From: Vanrija pseudolonga
Lineage: Eukaryota > Basidiomycota > Tremellomycetes > Trichosporonales > Trichosporonaceae
Assembly (NCBI RefSeq): GCF_020906515.1
Contig: NC_085855.1
Coordinates: 186,001-250,000, forward strand
Direction of reading: 5' to 3'
DNA length: 64,000 bases
Shown: piece by piece, positions 52,053-64,000 of the stretch
Numbering within the stretch: the stretch's first letter is position 1
Layout of the letters: every line of letters starts with the position of its first letter
Made by a program: the position numbers and the translations under genes
Notes under the pieces: generated by a model
What the model was told of the DNA's origin: nothing
Databases searched by the model: none
Seen by the model: only the letters and a program-made list of their open reading frames with translations

Positions 52053-52813
52053 GATGTGTCGTTGTGTTTGTTGTCAAGGGGAGTGCTGGTGCCCCGTCTA
52101 CCCCGCAAGCAGCGCGTCTTATAACCTCGAGTCAGAAGACATGAGCAACGTTGAGATCGGAATGCGAGCCGGCGAAGGGGAGACTTTGCGCGCGGAGTGT
52201 CCGCGGCATTGCTCGCCACCTCCTCGCGAGTGTTCCGCTTGTTCCGCTCCTCCGCAGGAAGCAGCAGTCATGTGTCTTGGCAGCGGGGCCCAGCCGACAA
52301 TAGCTCGAGATTTCACGGCCGTGCTCGGCGAGCCAGCGCGCGCATGGACGTGGGATGGTGTCGCAAAAGCTGACTCTGGTCCGTCCACACGGTTGCCGGC
52401 TAGTTTTTGTTCTCCGGACCGCGTGCCGGCTTGCCGGAGTCGTCCTCATGGCGCACTATTGCCCCGCCGTGGCCCCGCGCGGTGTCGGCTCGGCGCAACG
52501 CGGCGCGATCGACGCCACCGCGCGGCCAATGCTCGCAAACAGAGGTCACGAGCCAGTGAGGAGGCGTCGGGGAGGGACGGAACAGTCATCTGCCGGGTGA
52601 CCCGCCGGAACGAGAGGCCTTCCGCCGGCGCTTCCGCCAGCTTCATCCACAGGCATATCCTGCGGATGCATGGCTTGTTGGGGTGCTTCGCGGACGAGCA
52701 TGCAGCGGCTCGACGGACCGGTGCGCGAGGTGTTGACTCGGGGACGCGGGTGGGTGGCTAGAGGTCGCATAACTTGGGAATTGTGAGCCGCGACTCGACT
52801 TCACCCACTCACC
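52053..52813. other. Bidirectional promoter, sugar porter / beta-glucosidase
   Basis: 761 bases between divergent starts. TATAAG on the minus strand (52118-52123) serves the transporter side; CCGCCGGAA-like inverted pieces lie near 52600-52635. No gene seen. Confidence 0.5.
52118..52123 (-). promoter_or_regulatory. Putative TATA box of the sugar porter gene
   Basis: TATAAG on the minus strand, 66 bases upstream of the ATG at 52052, in a GC-rich setting. Confidence 0.45.
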
Positions 52814-54559
<1,746 letters not shown>

Positions 54560-54785
54560 GGATGTATTGCTCATGTGTCTCATCGTCGACGCTGATCGTC
54601 TCCGGAAGCTGGACGACGGCAGCTACCCTCCTCCTTCTCACTCCTCCAGAGTCCCGTCACCTCCCAACCGTTCCAGTGCACCCCGCTGGGTACCTGCAAA
54701 TAGTACCTGCCGCTGGACTGACCTGGGAGTCCTGGGATTGATGCATATGCTACACAAGACTAGCTACCTGGGGCGAGGGCACCGC

Positions 54786-55769
54786 CTACTTCAAGTTCCA
54801 TGTCTCCGGGCAGGGGAACTTGGTGCCGAGAGGCGTCGTCAAGAGTGCCCACTGCATGTCGTCCAGCCCCCAGATGTCTCGTAGGCTCGTCTCCTGCGTC
54901 TGGTGCTCCTCCACCAACAACGTGTTCCCGAAAAAGTTGTTGACCTCTGCCCCCACGTTGGCACACACGGACTGGAGGATTTCAAGCGCCGCGGGAGTGT
55001 CTGAGCCCTCGACGCCGGTGATGTGTACCTTTGCCAAATGATTACGGCTGTGCACCAAGTCGGGAATAACCCAGCCCCCGATGGTGTTGGAGTTGGTAGG
55101 ATGGAGCCCGATTTTGGCTGACGGGGGTGGGATGGGTGCTGAGTCGGTACCGATGATCTTGACGAGCACAACCCCCTCTCCTGCGGGGACAGGCAAGCCA
55201 AAGATGACGACTGGATGGGCGTTGAGGCAGAAAGGTTCCTCGGTGAGGTGATAGCGCTGCATGCCGACGTGCAGTGCGAGTGTGCGGCGCTGCCCCTGGA
55301 CTGAGTTGTACCCGACGTACGGCGCCTCCCAGTATGCACCACGGCTGAATACGCGATAACTCGTCATGTAGGTGCGCACGATCTTGTCGCCCGCGAGGCA
55401 CGCCTCGATGTCGGCCTTGAGAAGGTGGTCGACGTTGTACGGCCCGTCCCCGGAAAGGAACGCATCGTGGCCCCAGTAGTCGATGATCTTGGTGTGCTGG
55501 GCGACGAGGGCGAGCGTCCTGGCCTGTGTACGGCGGTCGTAGGGGGCGAACTCGAGACACGGGATGCGCCCGTGGGTGTACGGGTTGCGGACGTCGAGGG
55601 TGCTACGAGACGTGAGGTCGAGGATGATGTGGCGGCACGTTATGGGGTCGACGAGCTGCTTCATGGCCTTGGAAGTGCGACGGAGGGAGAGCAGCGCGTC
55701 CCACGGCATGTGGGAGACGATGTTGTCGAAAATGTGCCGGAAGTTGGCGTGGTCGATGGTGACGGGCAT
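54786..55769 (-). CDS. F-box-like family protein, subfamily A (A10), short
   Basis: Single exon, 327 aa, ATG at 55769 (caacaATG-like). F-box-like block at about 7-50: 'FRHIFDNIVSHMPWDALLSL', 'RRTSKAMKQLVDPITCRHII'. Then 'GRIPCLEFAPYD', 'LVAQHTKIIDYWGHDAFLSG', 'KVHITGVEGSDTPAAL'. The end, 'DIWGLDDMQWALLTTP', may be what is left of the EWRAEVGDELYALAT signature. It is shorter than A4-A6 and lies 7 kb from the rest of the array, beyond the sugar porter/GH1 pair. Confidence 0.68.
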   Translation of the reverse strand: MPVTIDHANFRHIFDNIVSHMPWDALLSLRRTSKAMKQLVDPITCRHIILDLTSRSTLDVRNPYTHGRIPCLEFAPYDRRTQARTLALVAQHTKIIDYWGHDAFLSGDGPYNVDHLLKADIEACLAGDKIVRTYMTSYRVFSRGAYWEAPYVGYNSVQGQRRTLALHVGMQRYHLTEEPFCLNAHPVVIFGLPVPAGEGVVLVKIIGTDSAPIPPPSAKIGLHPTNSNTIGGWVIPDLVHSRNHLAKVHITGVEGSDTPAALEILQSVCANVGAEVNNFFGNTLLVEEHQTQETSLRDIWGLDDMQWALLTTPLGTKFPCPETWNLK

Positions 55770-56325
55770 TGTGGTGGTTGGAATGAGGGAGAAGAGAAGA
55801 GCATTGGGATTGGGGAGGGATTGACTCTGTGCGGCGTGTGGGTGCAGGCGAGCCGGACGGGATCAGTCTGTGTGTTTGTCCTCTCTGCTGGATCAGGAGG
55901 TGTGCGAGCATGTTTGTGTGTTGACAGTGTGTGGCGGTGATGGTGCCCCGTGCTGGTGGCTGTTTGTGCCATGATGGTGGCAGTTCGGGTTGTGTTGTGT
56001 TGCCGCGAGGCTGTGATGGTTTCTGCCTTTGATGGCAGCGGGTGGGGATGTGAGCCCTCGTCATGTATAACAGGATCTCTTTTCCTTTCCTTTTGTTCTT
56101 CATACTTCATCCTCATCAAGCTTCGCAGTTTGTTCAGGTAAGCCTGAAGAGTGGAAGGCAACAACAAGGATCAACACTGACTCGCAGACCACACCCCAAG
56201 CAACATTCCTTCGACACCACAACCCCCACAGTGTCAATCTGCTTCCCAACCACCCTGCCTAGCGACACACTCGTTCAGCATCGCAAACACCTAAGTACCA
56301 ACTACCCCAACAAACAACAACAACC
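55770..56325. other. Divergent promoter
   Basis: 556 bases between A10 (minus) and a coiled-coil gene (plus); CAACAA repeats just before 56326. No gene seen. Confidence 0.4.
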
Positions 56326-57240
56326 ATGACCCACCCCTTCACCCCGAAAGTCAACCGCCGCCCCCTGGCACCTCTCTCCTCCGCCGCACTGAACCGCGTC
56401 TCGACTCCCCCCTCGCCAACCCCATTGGGCGGCGCACACAAGACCTCAAAGGGATCCCTAGTCCCCACCTCTCGTTCTTCTGTCCCAGTGCAGAAGCCCA
56501 CCTCGAAGATCCCCCTCTCCGCCCGCCATCCCAAGCAGGATGAGAAGTGAGTTCATTCCCCAGGATATCGCTGACTCCAGCGACATGGCCGGTCTCCTTC
56601 AGAAGGAGAAAATGCGCCGCCAGCTCGCAGAAGCCGCCCTTGCGGACGAGAAGCGCGTCCACGCCGAGACCCGCCGCCAGCTGGATGCCCAGAGGGCCCA
56701 GCACGCTCCTCAACTGGACGAGCTCAAGAAGCTCACGGAGGCGCACGACGCCCTCCTTGACGAGCAGATTAGCACTGTCTACGAGCTGTCAGAGGCTGAT
56801 AGCAAGCTGTTCGAGAAGGACGCCCGCAACAAGGAGCTCCTCCGGCACGTCTCCGAACTGAAGGAGCAGCAGAGGCTGGACCAAGAGCTTATCTCGTGAG
56901 TGTTGTTGTTAGTTTCAGCGCTGATGGAAGGCATGTGGAGATCAAGGCGGAGAAGGCCGAAGACGACCGCGCAGCACTTGCCATCAAGTGCGCCAGGCTG
57001 GAGGCTGAGCGCGACCACAAGGTCTTTGGACGCTAGGCGATGGAGGAACACGCCATTAAGCTGGCTCGCGAGCGCCAGGTCCACGTCCACGAGCTTTCGA
57101 AGGCCAGCGAGGCCAAGGCGGAGCAGAGGAAGGTCATCCTGTCCCTCAAGAAGCAGATAGCCGACCATGAGTCGGCCATGGAATCGTTGGCGCGTCAGAT
57201 GGAGGCCATGGCCATTGATGGAGGTTGCGTGGAAGAGTGA
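56326..57240 (+). CDS. Coiled-coil protein gene interrupted by an in-frame TAG (possible pseudogene)
   Basis: Exons 56326-56546, 56581-56895 and 56931 onward. Residues 1-73 are basic, Ser/Pro-rich ('KVNRRPLAPLSSAALNR'); from about 80 on the protein is one long coiled coil (AEAALADEKRVHAETRRQLD, and so on). At 57034-57036 the frame meets TAG, yet the coil goes on in the same frame from 'AMEEHAIKLARERQVHVHEL' to the stop at 57240. As read, the product is about 213 aa; with the downstream part about 280. A 15-nt GT...AG piece (57022-57036) would remove the TAG but is too short to be a normal intron. Possible cytoskeletal or spindle-type coil; family not recognised. Confidence 0.6.
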
Positions 57241-57688
57241 GTTGCCGTATGGCCCTGAGATGGCCATGTTTTGTAGTTATTGGCGCCGTCTCCTGGTGAG
57301 GCTGGCTGCTCCTACTGTAGTGGTGAGACGGCCTCCTGGTGAGGTTAGCGCATGTCCGTATCTGCCTGTTTCATACATAGCCATGCAGTCCCAGGTGGAC
57401 TGCCTGCGATGCTCCGATATAAAATCCCCGTCTGTACCTCGTGCTAGGCGCAGAAGTCGTCATCAAGTGCTGGCGTCGTTTGACCCGGTTTAGTGCCCGA
57501 GTGTGATCGATGACGGCACGAAGGACACCGAGCTAGTAGTGGTCACCGGAATGCGTGAGACTGCTTCGACGTGAAGCTCGCCACCACCATGCATGGCTCC
57601 ACGCATCATGATTTCCCCATCATCACTCACAGCTTGTGTTTGTACATTCTCTGACTGAACACACGAACAACGACGCATCCACGCCACA
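57241..57688. other. Intergenic 450 bases
   Basis: Leader of the next gene; no gene seen. A partly repeated CTCCTGGTGAGG (57290-57301, again as CTCCTGGTGAGG near 57332-57343) is present. Confidence 0.4.
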
Positions 57689-58537
57689 ATGGCACAAGGT
57701 GGGTCGATGGCGACCGGGCCACCACTGACAGGCAAGTCGCAAACCCCGCGGTCCACAGGCCGGCGCACAAGCTGCTCCCAGACTTTCCGCGCACAGGCAA
57801 CACGGTGCAGGACCTCGTCGCCGCCGTCGACATGTGAGCTCCCCCGACTCCCACTCACTGACGCCAGGCTCGTGGTCGCCGTGAATGAGGAGAGTAAGGG
57901 GCGCGCCGACGCCGAGAAGGCGCTCGCCGAGACCCGCCGCCTGCACCAGCAGGACCAGGAGACGGCGTACGCTTGTTTCGAGGAGGAGCGCGTGCGGCGC
58001 GAGAAGGAGGAAGAGCAGGCTAGCGTCGCGCTCGTGCAGGAGCGTAAGCTGCGCGAAGAGGAGGTCGCCAAGGCCGCCGAGCTGCTGGCCCAAGAACGCC
58101 AGGCACGGCTGCTAGCTGAGGCCAAGCTCGCCGACATGCAGGCCAAGATTCGCGCGTTTGCGGGCCTCGTGGGTGCTTTATCTGTGGCACATGCTGATGC
58201 GCAGCTACTGGATGAGGGTGGTGGTGAGCACACGCACAACCCGCGCCACAGCACCCAGAAGGCGGTCTACGGCCTGGGCTTGAACGCCAACAACACCTCG
58301 ACTACCTTTGTGAACGGCAACAGCTCGACAACTTTCGTCAACGGCAGTACCGGCAGTACTACCCACACGGCGACCTTTGCGAACGGCAACAATGTCGGGT
58401 CGCTCTCCCCTGACTCGTCTTACGCGCCCACTCCGGCAACGGACTTTGGCCGGCTCGGGCAGACGCTCGTCCCGGAGAAGCGCGAGAAGCGGGTCAGCTT
58501 TGGGTCGGGCTCGCGCCTGAACTTTGGGAACAAGTGA
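57689..58537 (+). CDS. Small coiled-coil protein with TTFVNG repeats
   Basis: Exons 57689-57698, 57737-57833 and 57868-58537 give 258 aa. The first exon is only 10 nt (ATG GCA CAA G). This model gives a sensible start, 'MAQVANPAVHRPAHKLLPDF', then 'VQDLVAAVDMLVVAVNEESK', and a coiled coil to about residue 148 (ETRRLHQQDQE, EEERVRREKEEEQ). After it comes a Thr/Asn/Gly-rich part with TTFVNG or ATFANG repeated three times, and a basic end 'EKREKRVSFGSGSRLNFGNK'. Reading straight through without splicing also leaves an open frame, so the splice model is a judgement. It may be a distant tandem relative of the preceding coil gene. No domain recognised. Confidence 0.6.
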   Translation: MAQGGSMATGPPLTGKSQTPRSTGRRTSCSQTFRAQATRCRTSSPPSTCELPRLPLTDARLVVAVNEESKGRADAEKALAETRRLHQQDQETAYACFEEERVRREKEEEQASVALVQERKLREEEVAKAAELLAQERQARLLAEAKLADMQAKIRAFAGLVGALSVAHADAQLLDEGGGEHTHNPRHSTQKAVYGLGLNANNTSTTFVNGNSSTTFVNGSTGSTTHTATFANGNNVGSLSPDSSYAPTPATDFGRLGQTLVPEKREKRVSFGSGSRLNFGNK

Positions 58538-58769
58538 GCCTTTTGCTGCCTGCGCTCTGCGAGCCGAGCACGCTGTTCATCCCACTAAAGCTTCTGGACA
58601 AGAAACCGGTCGCGCAACTCGCTGCAGTCGCAATCGTGACTCCCTCCACGGTGTACACCGTTCGATCCACGCGGTTCATCTCTTCCTACTAGGGACTGGA
58701 CAACACTACTTCGCCCCTCGACGCCTGCTTCTTGACCTACACTGCTGCCTCCTCCACACCCGCGCACAT

Positions 58770-60577
58770 CTACACACTCTCAACCTTGACGTCTTGCGCC
58801 TTCTTCTCGCCCTTGTCACCGATCGAGTAGGTCGACAGACGACGAGCAGTGGTCCCCTCAACAATGTTGTCGTTGATAATTTGCTTCCGGTATGCCACCG
58901 ACTTGCGCGGCGTCGAGTTGCGGTAGAGCAAATCGACCTGCTCGAGCGAGAGTTGCTTGGTCTCGGGGATCATGAAGTAGGCGAAGATCACGCCGAGGAC
59001 ACAGCAGCCGCCCCAGATCCAGAAGACGTTGGACTGGAGACCTGGTTTGGTCAGTGGCTGGTCTGCTGACGCCGGCTGATCTGCTCCTCCTCTTCTTTTC
59101 TACTCACCGGCATTTCCAGGGCCAGTGTTAACGAGGTACGGCGTAGCGTAGCCAATGGCAAAGTTAAAGAGCCCTGGGAGACGTTAGACGATGTACAAGG
59201 CCGGGCAGGAGGCGTGGAGGAGGCGTGGAGGACGTGGGAGGAGAGGGAGGTCCCATTGGGCCGGCCCACTTACAGTTTGAAGCCGTGGACAGCGACATGC
59301 CCTTAGCGCGGATGTTGTACGGGTAGATTTCGGACGTAACGACCCAAGAGAGTGGGCCGTAGCACGAGGCGAAGTGCGCAATGAAGATACACACGAAAGC
59401 GACGAGGACCTTTTGACCAGCGGCGTTGTCGACCGAGACGGTGATGCCGACTGCCGCCACAATGAGCTGGCACACGGCCATGCCGAATGCACCGTACATG
59501 ACCATTGGGCGACGACCAAGAATGTCGGTGAGCAGCATGCCCGGGATAGTCATGCCGACGTTGACGACGTTGGTTGCAATGGTGATCAGGAAGGGGTCGG
59601 AGATGCCCGAGTGGCGGAAGAAGGTGGTGCCACTTTGGGTATGTCAGCGGGCGTGACGCGTCTAACCTCCACCACACTCACTAGTAGAAGATAAAGTTGA
59701 TGCCCGAGAGCTGGGTGAGCGCCTGGAAGATGCACCCGGTCGCGACACGCTGGAGGTTCTTGGTCTCGTTCTGCTTGAAGCAGTCGGCCCAGGTGCCACC
59801 GCCACTCTCGCGCTCGTGCTCGAGGTTGCCCTCAATCTCGTCCAGCTGCGCCGTGACGTCGGGTCCGTCCTCCTCGGCACCTAGGAGGCGCGAGAGAGAA
59901 CGCTTCGCCTCGGCCGTGCGGCCCTTGAGGATGAGCCAGCGGGGCGACTCGGGAAGAATAAACATGCCAAAGGCAAGCACGGCGGCCCAGACGAACTGGA
60001 TGCCAATCGGGATGCGGTAGCTGCTCGCGCCGGGGTGGCTCTTGGTCGCGTTGACGACGATCGCGGCGATCAGAAGGCCAAAGGTGATGAAGAACTGGTA
60101 CGCGGACACGATGATGCCGCGGATCTTCTTGGGCGCACACTCGGCCTGGTAGATGGGCACAAGGCACGACGTGCCGCCTACCCCGAGGCCAGCAAGCACG
60201 CGGCCAGCGGCGAACACGCCCACCTGGCCCTTGGCGGCGGTCTGGAGCGCAACGCCGACGCAGAAGACGACGAGGTAGATGACAACGCCCATACGGCGGC
60301 CGATCCAGTCGCCGATGGTCGAGGCAAAGAGCGAGCCGATGAACGTGCCTGCGGACAAAATCGAGGTGATGAGCGAGTCGGTCGCCGACGACAGGAGGTA
60401 GCTGCCGTCCGGCTGCCGCGTGCCGTACGACTGCAGGAAGTGCTCCATCTCCTTGCAGCCAGAGATGTAGCCCGTGTCATAGCCGAATCTGGCGTCAGTG
60501 GTCGTAACGAGGGGTACGACTCACAAGAAGCCTCCGAAGGAGGCGAACACGCCGAGGATGATCGCGAGAGAGGGCAT
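58770..60577 (-). CDS. MFS sugar porter, high-affinity glucose transporter-like
   Basis: Exons 60525-60577, 59682-60488, 59274-59632, 59108-59173 and 58770-59041 give 518 aa. TM1 motif 'FGYDTGYISG'; 'DWIGRRMGVVIYLVVF' after TM2; 'GRVLAGLGVGG' and 'PIYQAECAPKKIRG' in TM4-5; 'PESPRWLILKGR' after TM6; 'QLSGINFIFYYSGTTFF' in TM7 across a splice; 'LGRRPMVMYG'; 'SEIYPYNIRAKG'; and 'MIPETKQLSLEQVDLLY' after TM12. The QLS, SGINFIFYY and PETK pieces are typical of hexose carriers. Plasma-membrane proton-linked or facilitated uptake of hexose is expected. The 66-nt exon 4 is the shortest internal exon I placed. Confidence 0.9.
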
Positions 60578-62316
60578 GGTGCGTGAGTTGTGGGGGAACA
60601 GTGGCCATGCGGTCCCCTTAAGTACCTTCCTTGGCGAGGTGCACCTCGTGTTGTTATGCTACCATGACGCAAGACAAGCAAGAGGGACCACCACCACGAC
60701 CAGCCCCACCACTGCCGCCGGCGCGGCACGGCAGAAAGGCAAGGCGACAGGCGCCACATGTACCACTACATCAGCCAAGCCCACTAGCTCCAGCGTGGGT
60801 CGCACCTGCTGATCTGCTGCTCATGTGCCTGCCCCGTGCGTGCTAGCCAATGGCGATGCAGCAGCCTCCTGGGCAGCGGAGCACCGGTGGGGCAACGGGG
60901 CAGCGGGGTGCGGCACAGCAACGAGTGGAGCCGCGTGCCTTGTCCCCATGCCGCACCAGCCGCACCCGTGTTTAGCAGGCACCTCCTGCTGAAATGGTAA
61001 TACCCTGCCGGCCGGCCGGTAGTGAGCGGCAACGGCGGCTTCGTTCGGGGGTATCGCGGGGAGATACGTCGGTGCCGGCGGCTACGCCTCTACCTGCCTG
61101 CTTGATGCATGCACGGAGTGCTGTACGCCGGTATCGGAGGGAGAGCGGGACTCACACGCTGCAGACGTCGTGGGGATGTACACGGGTGTGTTTGGACGCC
61201 GATAAGGCGTGGTGGTTGCCGAGGTCGTCGCTGTGCCAGAAACTCGCTGTGGGCGACCCCACTAGCGCACGTGCGGGGCATGTTCACCCCCATGGTCCTC
61301 CATCTCATGGCGCATGCCGGGACCTGGAGTAGACGGCGCTGGTATGCATGCTATGTTGCAGAAAAGAAGGAGCGAGTGCCGCATCCACTCTACAAGCGAG
61401 GGATACCCGGCCTGGATGTCACCCAAGGATGTCGGGAAGAACTGTTATTCTAATCAGCAGTTTAGCCATGACGACCCACCCGACCCCACCGCCCCACCAC
61501 CCGCTTCGCTTTCGTGTCTTCTGTTCGCCTCCTATCAGGCTAGCCGTGAAGTGGGGCTTCGAAATCACGAACACAATCCTGGGGACGAAGATGCAGACTA
61601 AGCCGGGTGGGGCTTGTGCCCCGCGCGACGGACGGTGGTTACCAAGTGCCACGGCCACTGGTTTTCCCCGTTTGCCAAGCCGCATAGTCGCAGATCCGAG
61701 GCCACAAGCCCGGCAATGGACGGTTTCTGCGTCCCTCCCCTCCACTCGATGACCCGTGTCCAGCATCCCCCTTCTCGTGGATTGGACAAACGCACATGCT
61801 GCCGGCGGCATCAACGTCAGATGCGGCACCAAGGAAGCGGCAACGAACAGTCCGGGCGGGCATAGTACGGCCTCAAGGGCCATCCGAAGTTGCCCCGTGT
61901 GGCACTCGTGGGGTTGCTGCTCCTGATCCCCCGAGAACGCCCTGATTGTTGTTGCTGCGGCACCCCCGGGACGACGGTCGCCCGCGGTAGTTGCGTCACA
62001 CGGGCAGCGGTGGCCCGGGTGGGGCTGCTTCGGTCCTGATGGCTTCTGTTTGGGTTCTGGTCCTCCCGCGGCGCTGTCACGAAGGTTTATCGCGGCTTCA
62101 AGAATGTCGTGTTCAGTGGGGGTGCTATGGGGCCGGCGGTTGTGGCTTCCTGCCGCCGGTAACGGGCTGCTGCGGTCCGTGGTTGGCCACAACTTTGGGG
62201 TGTTGATGCTGCTGATGTGATCCTCGAGATATGTCAGTTGGGGTACATCACTTCTCCTGCTCCACAATCGTGGCTGAATCTGTACGCATCTGCTAATACA
62301 ACAAGCATCTAAGTAT
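60578..62316. other. 1.7-kb gene-poor region
   Basis: No supportable gene on either strand; the longest frame (61419-62267 minus) has no domain and a chance-like composition. CACC repeats near 60689-60712. AT content rises just before the SYLF gene end. Confidence 0.45.
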
Positions 62317-64000
62317 CTAAACGAGCTGCTCCTCCTCCTCGCGCTCCTTCCTCTCCTTCTCCTGCTTCTCCCAGTTCTCCTTCTCTTCCTCGGTCAGCTC
62401 AGGCAGGGGGATCTGCAGCCCAGGCGAAGCGACGGGCGGGATCAAGAGCGCGGGCGTGCCGCTCTCCGGGACGAGCAGGGGCGTCTGGCCCTCGGGGATG
62501 ATGGACGCAGGCGTGCCGAGGCTCGCCTCGTGCTGCTCCCACTCGCGCCGCTCGGACGGGGACATGGACTCGTACGGTGGCGGCGCGTTGGAGGCCGGCG
62601 ACGCGAGCGAGCCCGACGCGGCTGAGCCGGACGTCATCGAGCCGTGAGGCGAGAGCGGGAGCGCGTCGTGCACAAAGCCGTCGGTCGGGGCCAGCGGGCT
62701 AGGGACGTGCTCTTTCCTCGTCTCGTAGGGGGCGGTGTAGCCCAGCGGTCCGGACGGCGGGCTGACGGATCTCGTGCGCGCATGGGAGCGTGGTGGGACC
62801 GGCGGTGGGGTCGCGCCGGGTGATGCGCCAGCCGAGAACGGGGGAACTCTGCGCCGCGGTGGGGGTGGCGGAGGTACCCCGTCCACAGAGTGGCGCGCCT
62901 GGTGTCGCAGCGCTTTGGGCAGCGCCAGCGTCCACGAGCGGTGCGTGATGCGCTCCGTCTCGGGGTCGGACTCGCCCTCGTGCCCGTCGGTCTGCGTCGG
63001 CGTAGGCGGCAGCTTGAGCACCTCGCCCTCCTCCAGCTCAAGGTTGGACAACCCCTCGGCGACCTGGTCCTCGATCTCCGTGCTGGCTGTGACGATGCGG
63101 CGCTGGGCCGCGCCGCTTTCGGCGTCCTTGAGGGCGTCCATCAGGTTGTAGGCCTCGCGGGGGACGGGGACCTTGCCGCCGAGCTGGGCGTGTCAGCGGC
63201 TGGAGCTAGAACGATCAGCTCAGCCACGCAACTCACGATATCCGCCGCCTTCACCCCAGGCCAGTGGTACATGTTGCCGTTCTCGTCGGTGCGCGAGAAG
63301 AACGCCTGGCCCACGACCTCGACGCCAGCATACATGCCTCTCGAATTGATGTAGCTGAACACGGCGGCGCGCTCCTTGCCCGCCTCGACGGCCGCACCAG
63401 CGCCCCAAGGACCCGCAGCGACGGCGATCTCCGTGCCCAGCGTCACCTTGTGGCTGCCGAACGAGTCGAGGGCTTCCTGGCTGCGGATGACGAGGATGCA
63501 GTCATAGATGTCGACGCCGAGGAGGAACTGGGGTATGTCAGAGGCGTACGTCAAGGGAGCAAATGAGCCAAGTACGTACCCCTGTGCTGAGGTTCTGGGG
63601 CGAGATGGCCGCCGGCGCCGACCACGACCCGTCCTCGAGCCTCGCGACCACCAGGCCGGCACCACCGGCACCGCCGAGCGGCGCGATTCCGCTCCGCATC
63701 GAAGTGAAGATTGCCAGGCCCTTCGCGTTGGCAATGACCGACGAGGGGATCTTGCGGATGATTTTCTTCTTCGACTTCTTCTCCTGCGTCATGATGCCGT
63801 TGACTGAGGTGTGAGCACTGCACATGGAGTATGCGGTGCTGCTGCGGAGCTGGGCGGCGGACGAGTCCGCCACCGCCAAGCCAGCGTGCAGGCAGGCAAT
63901 AATGGCACGTTTGTCGCACCGCCGTCGGCCATCGAACCATGTCTGGTCCCCAGCTCCCAGCAGCCAGCACCACCATCTCGCAACAAACTCACCAGTAAAG
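62317..64000 (-). CDS. SYLF-domain (Ysc84/SH3YL1-type) lipid-binding protein, 5' end beyond the window
   Basis: Exons 63993-64000 (partial), 63580-63803, 63237-63527 and 62317-63183. The SYLF domain is clear: 'KIPSSVIANAKGLAIFTSMR', 'GAGLVVARLEDGSWSAPAAI', 'FLLGVDIYDCILVIRSQEAL', 'TEIAVAAGPWGAGAAV', 'VFSYINSRGMYAGVEVVGQA'. These domains bind phosphoinositides and help actin-linked endocytosis. After it comes a Pro-rich, disordered tail of about 270 residues ('VPPPPPPRRRVPPF') with SH3-ligand-like PxxP runs, ending in a Glu/Lys-rich helix. No SH3 domain follows, unlike Ysc84. The right-hand exon ends at a GTGAGT donor (63992), so the true start lies to the right of the window. Confidence 0.88.

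Noticed and set aside
61419-62267. 282-codon minus-strand frame upstream of the SYLF gene end
   Set aside because: Composition fits chance; no domain, no paralogue, no plausible splice partners.

Overview
The window is fungal nuclear DNA, most likely from a basidiomycete yeast of the Trichosporonales type (an inference from general character; no search was run). The support is high GC, many very short introns (mostly 34-52 nt, with a ctgac/ctaac branch point close to the acceptor), CAANATG starts, and a gene set of siderophore and sugar transporters, heme-thiolate peroxygenase, SYLF and DUF4246 proteins. I see no rRNA, tRNA, CRISPR array, LTR element, virus-like element or DNA transposon.

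Layout. 0.2-3.4 kb: three tandem genes for small proteins with a C-terminal Rap1-like BRCT module, sharing an intron at the same place in the domain. 3.5-10.1 kb: an allantoate-permease-type transporter, a nitronate monooxygenase and an FAD amine/amino-acid oxidase-like enzyme (nitrogen scavenging or detoxification), with a 72-nt near-perfect inverted repeat at 8379-8450 upstream of the FAD enzyme. 10.2-19.0 kb: a secreted-type aspartic protease, a siderophore transporter with an upstream iron-GATA site, and a long-type unspecific peroxygenase, separated by wide gene-poor gaps.

19.5-55.8 kb is the most unusual part. It holds thirteen copies (twelve intact-looking, one broken) of a divergent F-box-like family. 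Subfamily A members carry an F-box-like helix block, an IPGLRW motif, a 'TLVGLE' motif and usually a C-terminal EWRAEVG..LYALAT signature. Subfamily B members (41.3-47.2 kb) share a DWNGD motif and lack the C-terminal signature. Nearly all are single-exon although their neighbours are rich in introns. Interspersed are a small membrane protein with an in-frame TGA, an EF-hand NADPH oxidase, a Tyr/Pro/Gln-rich protein with a Cys-rich tail and a GC-AG intron, a DUF4246 protein, and a divergent sugar transporter/GH1 beta-glucosidase pair.

56.3-64 kb: two small coiled-coil protein genes (one interrupted by an in-frame TAG), a second sugar transporter, a 1.7-kb gap, and the 3' part of a SYLF/Ysc84 protein gene that runs off the right edge. 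Exon boundaries were placed by hand from GT/GC-AG sites, branch points, phase and domain continuity, and were checked to give whole codon counts; they remain predictions.
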